Both the position numbers and the translations under genes were made by a program. A stretch of 64,000 nucleotides of DNA from Cyclina sinensis (taxonomy: Eukaryota > Mollusca > Bivalvia > Venerida > Veneridae): assembly GCA_012932295.1 (NCBI GenBank), contig JAAONU010000001.1, positions 24,672,193 through 24,736,192 of the forward strand, read 5' to 3'. Positions within the stretch are counted from its first letter, which is position 1. Each line of letters begins with the position of its first letter. Below, one piece after another: positions 1-11,879 of the stretch. The notes beneath the pieces were generated by a model. It searched no databases, was not told the DNA's origin, and worked only from the letters and a program-made list of their open reading frames with translations.

Positions 1-1769
1 CCTCAAATATTCTCATGCATTCGTGATTGCAAGATAAATAGACAGGAATATAGACTCTTAATATTTAGGAATTAAATATAAAACCAAAATGATTTTGTTT
101 GTGAACATTTCTACGTGTTTATTCAGTCTCAAACTGTATATATTTCAAAACATGTCCGTCATTTTTTTTTGCAAAAATTGAGTTACTTTGCCAAAAAATC
201 TCGACCGACTATCCGCCACGTCTTAGGTAAGTCAAAGAATGCTTCAGAAAAGAAAACAAAAAACTTTGGAAACTATCTACACAAAAACAAATAACAAATA
301 AAAACATTACTTAAATAAAATGTAAATAAGATGTAAATGTGTTCTGTGATAACCTGAGTGTAGAAAAGTCGAATGTGCATATCGTTTGAAAACAACTTCA
401 GGGTATGTACAGTGAGCCAATTGTTTTGTGAAAAATGTTGTTACGTTATAAGAGATTTGGTGAATTGTTGCCCAATCATGTCTGACCAACATGTTTTGCG
501 CTTGTAAACAGAATATACCCGTAATCAGATTGTACACAACTGGTCTGATTTCGTCTACTTTGAAATTCGTCTTCAATGATCCCGTAAGAAATGTTTCTCA
601 AATTTTCAAACCAAAATGACCTTTGTAACTTTATTTGTCATAAAAATTCTTGATCAGATTGTAATTTGTCAGTATGTAACATTTGTAAATGATGAGAATG
701 ACGACAACGATGATGGTTAAGATGATCAAAATGATGATGATGATTATGAGGAAAAATTAATACAATTAAAATTACATACAATTAGAAAGATAATTATGTC
801 GAATAAAGAAGAAACATAAATGATACAATATAAAGGATGATGATAATAGAAATAATGAAAATGATGAAGATGATTTTTTTGTATTTTTTTCATCCACAAA
901 GCCGAGGCGTGTAGGTATTTTTTTTTAATGAATGATATAATATAAACGATGATAAAAATAAAAATAATAAAAGAATGATGACAAAGATGATGGTGATGAG
1001 GAGGAGAACGACATAAATTTAAAATAGTGATTATGATGAATTAAAAAGGAGAACTATAAATGATATAGAATAAATGATACAATATAAATATTATTATGAT
1101 GTTGATATAATAAGAATGCTGATGAAAATAAAAATAATGATGAAAATGATTTTTTTTTAAATTTTGATTTTTATAATTTTTTTGTTCTTTTTTCATCCAC
1201 AACGACAAGGAGTGCAGGTAATTTTGCAAAGGAATGAGAATGATGGATACTAAACATGCATGCTGATAAAATAATATTAAATTCTGTAAGATATCTTTTT
1301 TGTAACCTTTTGATTAATTGAGAATATTATGAGATTTGGTCTATGGGGATTAAATCAAATGAACGAACAAGGGGAAGACTACCATCAGACAGAAATGCAC
1401 AAACTGATTATAGTCTACACTGTGCAAAATAAAGTCTACCACAAGCATGATGAGGGCAACAACACTGTAGATGGTGCAAGGCTCTTAATACACGTATTTT
1501 AAACAGTTTTGTCTTTTTGAAACTAGTTAATTAAGTCAATAGGACTTTTAGGGAAAATAACAAATTACAAGTCTATATAATATTTACAACTACAGTGAGA
1601 ATGTGTTTAAGGACTGCAGTGGTTGTCTTAACGGAACAACTTTTTTTGCCAAATGTTTATAACTTCTTTAATTTTAAATAAAATAGATTTCCAAATATGT
1701 CAAAAATATTTGGAACTAAAAGATTGTGAAAAATACCATATGACGAGGGAAGTCGGTCTACATGCAAAT
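1..1769. other. AT-rich flank downstream of the lysine-rich gene (copy A)
   Basis: I see no gene. The stretch from about 650 to 1,250 is rich in GATGAT/AATAAT simple repeats and holds two diverged units around a TTTTCATCCACAACG-type motif (near 885 and 1,190). The same arrangement sits at 13,130-13,490 in copy B. An 89-codon minus-strand open frame at 307-576 is also present in copy B, but its amino-acid changes are as frequent as silent ones, so I do not call it a gene. Confidence 0.6.
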
Positions 1770-4329
1770 TTAGAAAATAGGAATGTCGACCTCATGGTCG
1801 GCATTCAAAGAATCGCGGTCAAGGTCGTCGTCGGAATAGCAGCAGGGGCCAGTGACTGATACAAGTGATGGCTCGGCAGATGGGTGGTTTGTCGCAAAAG
1901 CTGATGGAGTTCTGGCCTTCATTGTGGATCGGCATCGGCTGAGGACGTCCCTGTTTCTTTCTGCATTTGCCTGCTTTTCTTTGATGTTCAGGTCTGCCTT
2001 CTTGCGGAACTTGTAGTCACTGTCAGCCCTCTTCTCCTTACACTTGGCTCTAGGAATGTAGAATATATACTAATGTAGCAATGTAAGTTAGTTATAGCTG
2101 TAAAAGATTCTGTAATAGCATAAGTTTAGTTTCAAGTTTAGATACTTTTTTATGTCTGGATTATTGTTTCGGTATTTCTCTTTGAGACTCAAAATTACAT
2201 TACTTTGAAAAACGTTCGTGTTTACACATCTTATAGCATTTACATGAAAATTTCCAGTCAAAATACAATTGCACACATCTAATGGCTCTTTGTCACGGTC
2301 AGCGCGTTAAATTTGGAAAACATCTTCAATTAAAATGAATTTACTAGTCCTATATTTTGATATTTTTGTCATAGTCATTTTTACTGTATTACCTTTTCTT
2401 TTCATATTCCCTGGCAGCGTTTGTCTTCTGTGCCAACATTTCGGCTCTTTTGTATGCAGCATTCTGCTCTCTTTCGTAACGTATCTACAGTTTGAATATG
2501 ACAACACGTTATAGAAACGAGGAAATTTAAAATAGTTTAGATAGGCTTAAATAACAAAATCACACTATGTCATCGGAAGCTTCCAATGAGGACGTAGTGA
2601 TTCAAATTTAATGATGACAAAAACAATAGTCCCTTTTCTACAGGGTACTTCAGAACACTATATCACTTCAGTATCTTTAAAAGTTAAAACAAAACAACTA
2701 GATTAACGTCACCGAGCAAAATATATGTTACAATTTCACAGAACTTAAATTTGTTCACAATGTTGTGATAGTGTTTCAAGAGTCTGTTTTTACCGGTATA
2801 ATGTATTATTTCCTTTTTTACTTAAGAAAACTGGAACTATAATAATTTAGGTCTTGTTTTCTTTATACAGACACTAAACTTACAGGTCCAGGGGTCCTTT
2901 TGATTGGCGGAAGAAGAGGCTTCCTCAAGATGGTTGGTCGGCTGTCAACTTCAATATTGAAAGATTCACCTCCGCGGGCTGTTCGATGGTTATACTCCAC
3001 TGTAATATGAAAAATAAAAAAAATAAAAAAATAAAAATATTCTTCTGGACAAACTTTAAGTCTGAATTATAAAAATTAGTTACATGTTTCGTCTACAGAT
3101 AACAATGTATGTTTAAATTGCTTATTTCATTGACTGTATTACTTACGTCCCATTGTCACTGGTATCAATATATATTTTCTAACACAAATGAAAATGTTAA
3201 GTAGTGGGCCTCAAACCTATGACCATTCATCAGTGTGAGGTTACTTGTTCAAACTGAGGGAAAGAAGCAATCAAAAACCATAATATTTTTAAAAAAATAA
3301 AAATAAAAGAATTTCATGCGGCCAGTTCTTTTTGATTTTGATGAATAAATGACCATAAGATAAAAATAACATTCAAACAAACGAACCTAGTTTTGGAGGA
3401 GAAGTTCTGGCAGCAATTGCTTTCCGCTTCTTTTCTCTTCGTCTCTCTTTTCGCTTAGCGAACCATGTCGCTATAAAACCAAACAGGCAAGGCAATTTTC
3501 TGGGACTCTTGGTGTTTGCAGTATCTTCTCCCACCGTTTCTTCAATGTCTGAGGAGTTTCTCTGTACCTCCTTCTTATTTTGACATTTCTGTTAGAGATA
3601 TGAATTGGTTAAGAGAAACAAAACAAGAACGTAAATAATGGACGAATAAGATACTAGTTATATTGAAAGTTGATTAAAAACAATATGATGAAATTTAAAC
3701 AAGGAGGAACGACTAAAGGAAGGAACGAACAAACGAACGAACGAAGAATGAACGAACAAACGAACAAAGGATGGATGGATGTTTGAAAGAAACTGATTTT
3801 TTATCTATGTGAACTATAATACGCTTAACTATATATATATATTGTAAAAATAGTTATTGTTATATACCTTGTCTTTCTTGATTTTCACGTTTTCCTTGGT
3901 CTTACTTCCAGCGGTGTCGGATTCTGTTCTAGCTTGACTTTTTTCGTCATTTTTCTGCTGTGCGTCGTCTAACGGCAACACGCGATTCTTCATTTTTCTG
4001 CCTTTCTTCTTTTTCTTTTTCTTGCCCGTTTTCTCTGGTTCCTCGTCTCTTTTCTTTACATCTGCAGATTCTTCATTAGTATCTTTAACCTCGGCCACCC
4101 TTGCTCTAAACATTTCTTCTATGTGCTTTGCATACGTGATTTCAACTTCGTTGAAACTTTCTTCAATTTCAGCTGTACGGTCGATTGGGACCAAAGGCTT
4201 CAGAGGAAAGAACTTCACATTATCACTTCGCGCGATAACAGCATTAAAATTTTTACCTGTGTCTTCCACGTTGTCTTTGGAGGATCCCTCCTCCAAAAAT
4301 CTGACTCGGCGTGGTCCTTTTTCAGCCAT
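1770..4329 (-). CDS. Uncharacterised lysine-rich protein with RVxF motif, copy A (5 exons, 383 aa)
   Basis: I do not recognise the family. Coding exons in transcript order: 4,329-3,868, 3,588-3,387, 2,999-2,884, 2,484-2,393, 2,049-1,770. All introns have GT-AG ends and phases match, giving 383 residues. The ATG at 4,329 was chosen because the frame runs open from it to the first donor and the same start is kept in copy B. Visible features: MAEKGPRRVRF at the N-terminus, where RVRF (8-11) fits the docking motif for protein phosphatase 1; an acidic helix-like region at 51-100; a run of seven lysines (103-109) followed by GRK, which could direct nuclear import; a second basic cluster, KRKERRREKKRK, in exon 2; a charged, probably coiled-coil, stretch in exons 4-5; and an acidic C-terminus ending DIPIF. 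There is no signal peptide or membrane span. It lies downstream of, and on the same strand as, the ARPC1 tail. Confidence 0.85.
3716..3780. repeat. AACG/AACA tetranucleotide microsatellite
   Basis: Imperfect (AACG)n/(AACA)n array followed by GGAT units in intron 1 of the lysine-rich gene. Copy B has an expanded GGAA block at the matching place (16,140-16,215), so the array has changed length since the duplication. Confidence 0.8.
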
Positions 4330-4490
4330 TTCGGCTGTTTTGTTATGCCCACGCTAAAAGCCTGACTGAATGCCAGCGCTCTGTTGAGTTATGCTAGGCA
4401 ACGTCGCCAGACGTCGTTATGCTTGTTATGACGTCACAAACGTCAAATGGATTATGGGAAGCTATTCATACAAAAAATATAGTGTACAAG
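4330..4490 (-). promoter_or_regulatory. Candidate promoter of the lysine-rich gene, copy A
   Basis: Directly upstream of the start codon. It contains a full palindromic CRE, TGACGTCA (4,429-4,436), further ACGTC half-sites, and GTTATGCTAGGCAAC (4,388-4,402), which is one mismatch from the RFX X-box consensus. Both motifs are unchanged in copy B. A role is inferred from position and conservation only. Confidence 0.4.
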
Positions 4491-5498
4491 GAACACAGGA
4501 GATGAGGGTAAACCCTTTGACAAAATAAAACAGTATTTGTTTTAAAATACTCTTCATTGTCAAACACAACTCTTGAATTACGCGATTTCCGATACTCTTG
4601 GTAACTTTAGTTTTGTTTTGTGTTCTTGGGCTCATTCTTTGCTTTCAGGCCAACTGTTAGGTTGTTATATCTCCCTAGTGCATGGCCTACAATTTCATCA
4701 AATAAACTTGGGTTAAAAAAGAACAGTTTCGGCTCTTATTCCATGGCTTAATGATGCAGTGAGGTATATACACTTAAAGATGTATCACGTGGTCATAGAT
4801 CATCCACACTTCCTGGCTACTATTTTTAACTTTTCATAAGACAGCAATTCCATCACGGTTGTCTTACCGAGTATGAAATAGCAAGTGACAAATATGAAGA
4901 TTCATTACATCTGGGAGGTTTTTCAATGAAAGCAAGTTATATTTCCTTCCTTCTGAGTATTTTGTAGAAAACAAATGTAAAGTAAAACAAAATGGTTATT
5001 TTCCAGCTTTTATCCATACCTTAGTAAACTTCCAGAACAAACCTGTCATTGAATTTGGACTGTTGGTTTGCTTTAATTCAAAACTTACTAGTTGAATAGT
5101 GAACATAGTACACTCTGAATACTGTAGGTTTGCTATGGTCTCAAGTGTAATAACAAGTTTTCAACAGCCGTATCAAGGTTAACATTTGTCATAGTCCGCC
5201 ATTTGCAATTTTCAAACTCTGAAAAGGGGCACAGTCCTTTATATAAAACTATGATACATGTACTTAAAGCAGAAACTTTTAATGGCATAAATGAACGATG
5301 AAAATTCCAAGTCTATTTAATAGTTTTTTTTTTTTTTTAAATACATTTAATTTCTTTAAAAAAAAAATACATATATAATGCTGGTTACCTTTTCTTCGAA
5401 TGAGGCCTGGTGGATAAGCATTATAATTATAGTTATCCAACGAAGGCTGTAACAATACAAACAATTTCCAAATGTTATCAATAACTTTATTCAACATG
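4491..5498. other. Intergenic sequence between the lysine-rich gene and the ARPC1 tail (copy A)
   Basis: No coding exon is visible. It matches 16,930-17,925 in copy B with scattered substitutions and small indels, including poly-T and poly-A length changes near 5,330 and 17,770. Confidence 0.6.
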
Positions 5499-6398
5499 AT
5501 TAATATACTCCAAAAAAGCAAGAGATATCAGTACTTACTATAACAATACATGGTAAATAATACAATGTACATGTTTATTGCTTTTCCATGCACTGGTTGA
5601 TACAATGCTTTGAATTACCTAAAATCTTATAATAATTCAACTTGCAAAAAATCAAAAAAATGCCTTGTCATATATCTGGATGCAATACAAAATCATCTTT
5701 TCACTTCCTAGAATGCTATAAATGTTGATTAAATATGTGCACACAAAAAAGTCATAAAATAATGACAATTTTGGCAAAACTGTCAGTTAAGAATATAAAT
5801 GGTTATACACAAGAAGATAAAAATGATGCCAAACATGACAAATGTCCACTGAAAGACAATCTGGTAGATTAAGCACCTTTAGGCAATCTTCAATCCAGCC
5901 AATGAGCGTTCAAGACTCTGAAATATAAAACAATATATCTACTTAACGTTATTAATATGCTCCAAAAAAGCAAGAGATATCAGTACTTACTATAACAATA
6001 CATGGTAAATAATACAATGTACATGTTTATTGCTTTTCCATGCACTGGTTGATACAATGCTTTGAATTACCTAAAATCTTATAATAATTCAACTTGCAAA
6101 AAATCAAAAAAATGCCTTGTCATATATCTGGATGCAATACAAAATCATCTTTTCACTTTCTAGAATGCTATAAATGTTGATTAAATATGTGCACACAAAA
6201 AAGTCATAAAATAATGACAATTTTGGCAAAACTGTCAGTTAAGAATATAAATATACACAAGAAGATAAAAATGATGCCAAACATGACAAATGTCCACTGA
6301 AAGACAATCTGGTAGATTAAGCACCTTTAGGCAATCTTCAATCCAGCCAATGAGCGTTCAAGACTCTGAAATATAAAACAATATATCTACTTAACGTT
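5499..6398. repeat. 452-bp local tandem duplication of the last ARPC1 exon
   Basis: Unit 1 is 5,499-5,950 and unit 2 is 5,951-6,398. They are nearly identical, the clearest difference being GGTT missing from unit 2 in the ATGGTTATAC segment. Each unit holds the terminal ARPC1 exon with its 3-prime splice site (5,879-5,917 and 6,327-6,365) plus candidate 3-prime UTR. Copy B has one unit only (around 17,925-18,370), so this duplication came after the larger one. The units abut at a short ATTAATAT match. Confidence 0.92.
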
Positions 6399-8585
6399 AT
6401 GTTTGAGGCAGTTCCAGTAAAACATATAACTCATGCCAAGAAGGCAAAATAGCACGGGAGCTCTTTTATACAGGGGTGTCTTTTCTTGTCAAACTTCTAA
6501 AGTGAGTTGGTCCATTTTAAAAGCGCCTGCCAGGGGTGAGATGATTTACTAGAATGGCAAAAAGATATAAAGTTTTCCCAGGCTCTAAGGATTAGAGCAT
6601 CAAATACAATGCCAAGGCTCTGTTGTAATAAATTTTCAAAATAATGCAAAGTCATTGGCCAACAACAGTACTAGCTGTACAACCTGACAGCTCCCTACAG
6701 CAGAATCCAATATCTTCGAGAAAATAACATGTGTTCAGCACAATACAATTGTCTTTCCACATGCATTAATAAAATAAATTATGCTGTATACTGTAAAAGT
6801 TTTTTAAAGCACACAGGGAATGGAAATATTGGTTCCGAAGTGAGATAAAAACAAGAAAAGTCACCAGTGACCAATGCCTCCCACCCCACCCACAAACTGT
6901 CTGAGAATAATAACGATTTGCAAATAATTTTTCGAAATTTTAAAACAAAACAATTTGTAGACATATACCTTGTTTGGATATTTTTCTTATAGTCAATTTG
7001 ATACAAGAGTTCAGATATTCTGGTCCTGTTGAATAAATTGTCAATGTTTGCCACATGACAATGTTTAGCTTTTGGAAAGGCTCCGTACATAAAACTTGCA
7101 ACAATTATAAATTCAACACAAATCATGTTTCTTAAATATTCATTACTAGTCTGTTCTTCTGATACATATTGAGTAAAAATGTTTATCAGTAAATGGTTGG
7201 TTCTATTAATGATTTATGATATTATTATTCAATGTTACTGATGATGTGACCCATTTCTAGTCACTGTAATAACACGCAGTTGTTCTTGTGCCTAAAATTT
7301 GAAGATTAGATGTGTAGATATGGTCTAAGCAAGAACCTGGTGAATGTGTTGGGTTTGAAAGATGCTGAGTAAAACCTTGAGATGAAAAGCCACTGCTATT
7401 TCAGCAGGAAACTGTTCTGTTACAGCTTGGTTGAAATCCCCAGTGCGTATGATAAGTGTGACCCTGACCTCTGATCTGCAGGCCTGGGTTTTGCACATGA
7501 TACATCACCTCAATGTGCAACACATCGATACAAAACTATTTCAAATCCATCAATAAATGATTATGTTATGGACTGGACGTGACCATCTATTGACAATCAT
7601 ATCATGACGTTTGACATGTAAGTGTGGCCTTGACCTTTGACCAAGAGACCTGATTCTTCTGACACGTCATCATTATGTCCAACACATTTATGCACAGTTA
7701 TTTTAAAATCCATCCAGAAATAAAAGATTTGTTGCTCGGACATGAACATCCTAGTACTTTTATGAAAAATTCCCTTCGGAGTCAAAGTGCGAGCTTGACC
7801 TTTGAGCTTCAGACTTGGGTCTTGTGTGCGACACATTGTCTCAATGTGCTACACATTTATGTAAAATTATTTCAAAATCCATCTGTAAATCACAAAGTTA
7901 TGGACTGAACATCTTTATCGTCTCATTGTAACATGGTATACTTCTTTTCAGAGAAGCTACCAAGAGAACATGCCAAATGGTAGAGACATAAATCACAAAT
8001 CTTCAAATATCTAAGATTTGTCTTATCTTGTTAGGAAATCTCACCTTAATGTCCCAGATAATCAGCTGTCCATCTACAGCAGAGGTGGCAATCTTACTGC
8101 AGTCTGACTTGGTACCTGCGTGTATTGACACTTGCCTGAAATATACAGAAAAAATGTTGCTCATTACGTAGGTTAGGAAACACAATTACTATCTGACAAA
8201 AAAGTAATGCACTAAAATTCTTCAGTATTATCAGTTTCAAACTGTGCTGAGGGTAAAGTCAGATGAATACCAAGAATTATGAAATCTCTTGCTACTATGG
8301 GTTATTGTAACAATTTTAGATCTGATCTTATCATCAGGAGTTTTATGGCTCTACACCTTTGCATGATTGCTTTAACAGTTGAGCCTAATACTGTAGAAAT
8401 CATTTGAATTTGTCAGTGGTTACACACCATTACTACCAATCCTTGGTTAGGACAGACTTTAATACACCCTTAAAAGATTAAGTAGTATATACGTGACTGT
8501 GTTCTGATGAAGAGTTTTCAATGCAGTAGAAGTCTCCTGACCAGAAGCTCCCTTCTTATCCAAACTCCTAAAGCGGTCGTTGGCA
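5879..8585 (-). pseudogene. ARPC1 3-prime fragment (exons 10-12 only, last exon twice)
   Basis: Exon 10 (8,585-8,493), exon 11 (8,135-8,045) and the last exon (6,365-6,327 and again 5,917-5,879) match the complete gene at 21,255-18,296. Reading frames, splice sites and stop codons are intact. Changes include Met to Asn at the start of exon 10 and Ala to Val in exon 11. No exon 1-9 equivalents exist upstream because the duplication break at 8,723 cuts intron 9. With no promoter or N-terminal five blades it cannot make an ARPC1 propeller by itself. It is probably a recent truncated by-product. It still lies downstream and on the same strand as the full gene, so use as alternative terminal exons by read-through is conceivable but unproven. 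Confidence 0.85.
7440..7915. repeat. Three units of a ~170-bp repeat with TGACCTTGACCT motifs (copy A)
   Basis: Each unit has GTGACCTTGACCTTTGA-like sequence, a GACCTGGGTCTTGTG-like block, and AAATCCATC followed by AAATGA and AAGTTATGGACTG. Three units are present here and about five in copy B (19,285-20,070). They lie between ARPC1 exons 11 and 12. Confidence 0.8.
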
Positions 8586-9690
8586 CTGCAAGTAAAACGG
8601 AATACATTATTCACATGACTGGCAATGAATAAATCCCTATTCTAATGGAGAGGGAAAATGATCTTTGACCTGGGTCTGACACAAAAAGAATCTATAGTGC
8701 ATCTCTTTTGACATTTGTGCATGCTAGATGTAAGTGCGTAAACTACTAGACAATTTTTTAACTGCTCTTGCTATTTTTAATCGTTATATGTTAGAATTGA
8801 AGCAAGTCATTGTTACTTCTAATCTTATGATTTCTGAACATTCACCGTATTTAATCATTTATCTTCAGCAGCATACATCCTGTTCATTTTGAGTACTCAT
8901 ATAACTTTAACTTATATCAATTTCTAAGTCTTGCTCAATGTTTGCCTTAAACCATCCTGGTTAATCTGCTATAAAATGTTGAAAAGCCGAAAGGCAAATG
9001 GTATCTGTTACAGTGTTTAATTTCCTTGTGCCCGATGTTGGCATTAAAAAAGAAGTTACTTTCTTTTCCGTGTTTTCAAGATTTTGACACGGTAGCAATG
9101 GCAAAACAAACCGGATTGAAGCCAATCTTAGTGCGTCACGTGATCAACTATGCTACAGCTTCCAGACGTTTCAACATTCAAGGAATTCTGCGGGAGGTGA
9201 TAAAGGCAAACTATGCTATCAGCGACTTTCCAGGCACCCAACAGTAATTTGTCCTTTGTATTTCGATATGAGATGACGACAAAAGTTAGGACAGTTTTGC
9301 TTTGTCTTTTGAACTCTTCTCATTATGTAAACACGTGTTGCTCTCAGTAAATTCCTGAAACCCTTATAACTTTCTAAAAAGAATTTCGTTTTTGCTTGTT
9401 TTGTCTCTCTTTTACCGCAGCCTTTGGAAAGTTGAGAATTCGTTAAAATATGACTGAGCATTTAATATCTATTCTTCTGCAAGGTGAAAAAAAGGCCAAA
9501 TTCCGCCAAATAGATACGATCCTGGAACAGTGCTCTTATGCACATGTGATTAATGGCACATAAGTTTCAGAAATAAAAAAAGAATTGTAGATAAAACAAC
9601 AACAAATGGATAAACACAAACTGCTCGGTTTCGAAACATGTCATGTGTCAAACGTGATCAATTACTCATTGTTCTAGATTATGTTTGCAG
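8586..9690. other. Duplication junction and unresolved 5-prime side of the TPR gene
   Basis: The break between duplication units lies at 8,723/8,724. From 9,079 to 9,244 a protein-like frame (…AMAKQTGLKPILVRHVIN…) follows an acceptor-like TTTTCAAG and ends at a TAA. A second short open stretch follows TTCTGCAAG at 9,484-9,552. Neither has a donor whose phase fits the first clear TPR exon, which needs one base from the exon before it, so I cannot assign them. They may be 5-prime exons with an unseen intermediate exon, or chance frames. Confidence 0.35.
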
Positions 9691-11713
9691 GTGAAAGTGA
9701 GCAGTTTTATAATGGCTGTCTACAGCTGGTGGACAAGTATGGAATAGACAATGATAAAGCTGCTGAATATATTGCCGTTGGAAGCATGGAAACTCATACA
9801 AAGGTCTGTTTGACCTAACAACAACGAATTTAAACAAGACAACACTTAGCATGGATTTATAGATACATTTTATGAACACGTACTAACGTGCTTCACTTTA
9901 ACAACATTTCATATTCTAACGCAAAAACGTTCTATGAATTTAAATCTAGAAATTCATCTGATAACAATTTTTATGTCCCGAATTAATGCAAATCTGAGAG
10001 CATGTAGTATTCTTCGTACAAAAAAAAGAAAAATCTATTACCTCTCAAAAGAGACCACTTTGGTTCCTTAACCCTGTTGGTCTTTGATCTAAGCAGAGAT
10101 TTGACAGCATACGCTTTGGGGCTGTGATGTCTCTTCTTGTTACTTACAGGGCGACCTTTGCACCGGTGCTAAGAAGTACGAGTCAGCATTGCAAATTCTT
10201 GAAAAACGGGGAGAAGGAAAGCAACTGGCTACTTTATACCAGAAAATGGGGTGGAATATTTTCAAACAGGGTTACTGTGAGGAGGCAATTAAGTATGATT
10301 TCATGTCTTGAATCTACTTTAAGATTATTATGTTAGTCAAAGTCGGTTTACAAAATACCGTATCTCTGTACTTGTCAGCAACTTAAAAGAATTCACTGAT
10401 TAAGTTTATGTTTTGTTTTAGTTATTTTCATAGAATATTTATCTTTTAACATAATGTAGGTATTACAACAAATCTTTGGCCATCTCCTCCACGGCGGGGA
10501 AGGACTACGACTCCCTGACACTTCAGTCACTCAGCTATGTTGGCGTTGCACACGTAGTCTTGGGTAGGTGTGCAAAAAGCATAATATGTGTACAGTTGTG
10601 TGCTATTTCTGCATTTTTGTGTTATAGGTTATGAAATGGTATTAAGTTTTCATATTGTGAACTTAATATATTCTATTTCCGTTCAGCAGGCTATTATTTC
10701 GTAAGCAAGTGCTAAGACTGTTAAGTGTCCGATATCTATCTTATTTTCCATACATGTATTTCATTCGAGACGAAATCTTCTTCTATGCATGAACAGTTTG
10801 CCGAAATATTCTACCAACAAGTGTTTTCTTTAAATTACAGTAGACTGAAAAGTTTCTATTCATATATAGGAGGAGTTTGTCTTCTGTTTATTCATATTTA
10901 TGAATTTAAATTTAGGAAATTTCGATCTTGGAGAAAAATGCCATACCTCATACTTGCGAAGGAGTGAAGTTCTGCAAGGAAAAATTCATCCCAAAGTCGG
11001 GGATGCTCTTAACAGAATTGGACTGCTTCATGACCAGAGGGGCGACAAAGCTAGAGCCATAGAATTTTTCAAAGAGGGCCTTGAAGTAAAGAAGAAGTCT
11101 AAGGCCGCTCCTATTTCCATTGTATACTCCATAAGCAATGTTGCAAACGCGTACAATGCGATAGGAAGACACAAGGAGGCCCATCAACTGGTCGACGAAG
11201 CTTTTGCCATACTTCAGTCAGAAAATAAACATGCTGGACGGACTTATGTACAACACCAGAGGAAAAATCTACGCAAAGGAAGGTAAACTGAGGGAAGCTG
11301 CGGAGGCATTCAGTAAAACTGTAGAACTTACGAGACACGTGGAGCAGAGGAGTTACGTTTTCATGAAGAGACTGGTAAATCTTGCAGAGGTTCAAGAGAG
11401 ACGTCACAGACTAAAAGTTTCTATGAAATTTGCAAAAGAGGCAAAAGAGGCACTGAAGCTAAGGAAAGATGTTAATAAAGCTCTGCCACATAATTTTATT
11501 GTCATTGAATGTTTGCAATGCATGTTGCGCATATATCAACAGTCTAGTGACCGCGAACATTTCACACAAACTCTATATATGCTGGATAAGGAATGTGAGA
11601 GAGTGGGCCAAGTATGGACGGAACTGAAGAATCAGGAAAAATTGGACAAGGTCACTGAAACGCTAAATGAGATAAATGAGCAGTTCAAGCGTCTAGATAC
11701 AGAGAACATATGA
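9691..11713 (+). CDS. Tetratricopeptide-repeat protein, frameshifted in last exon, 5-prime end unresolved
   Basis: Exons 9,691-9,803, 10,150-10,292, 10,460-10,563 and 10,916-11,713 have matching phases and GT-AG ends. The protein is a run of helical TPR units: YESALQILEKRGEGKQLATLY, YYNKSLAISSTAGKDYDSL, VGDALNRIGLLHDQRGDKAR, YNTRGKIYAKEGKLREAAEA and similar, resembling kinesin-light-chain-like TPRs, with a helical C-terminus ending RLDTENI. TPR arrays bind peptides or other proteins; no partner can be named. Oddity: the last exon is open in one frame up to about 11,220 and in the next frame afterwards. The frame must gain one base around GAAAATAAACATG (11,220-11,232), so as written the product stops at 11,286. 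This could be a pseudogenising mutation, a polymorphism or an assembly error. The missing N-terminal exon must end in phase 1. Confidence 0.7.
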
Positions 11714-11879
11714 AAAGTTTTATTTAGTGCTATCTGGAAGGGCGTATCAGAAGTCAGATTTAAATTGGTTTTCGTCATAAACTTCTATAGGTCAATGATA
11801 ACCAATATACCGACTTCCCTTTCCTTTCGTTTCTTAATCACTAAGATTATAGATATCTATAGACAAGATTATAGATTAT

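Larger units (their letters stand above)
1..8723. repeat. Segmental duplication, unit 1 (right part)
   Basis: This stretch aligns almost base for base with 12,270-21,386. Position 1 corresponds to 12,270. Homology ends abruptly after GTGCAT at 8,723, which corresponds to 21,386. All five exons of the uncharacterised gene and the last three ARPC1 exons occur in both copies, in the same order and strand. Because the break at 21,386 falls inside ARPC1 intron 9 and the sequence after 8,723 is unrelated to that intron, the simplest reading is a tandem duplication of a unit running from about 8,724 to 21,386. Unit 1 would then start left of the window and should contain another TPR gene. Copy-specific changes: a 452-bp tandem repeat at 5,499-6,398 only here, and a transposon at 20,463-20,970 only in unit 2. 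Confidence 0.93.

Noticed and set aside
307..576. Minus-strand 89-codon frame, also at 12,541-12,837
   Set aside because: It is open in both copies, but differences change amino acids freely and there are no splice or promoter signals; probably chance.
4022..4365. Plus-strand open frames of 80-111 codons opposite exon 1 of the lysine-rich gene (and at 16,460-16,803)
   Set aside because: They are antisense shadows of the real exon, which has splice sites, matched phases and conserved neighbours.
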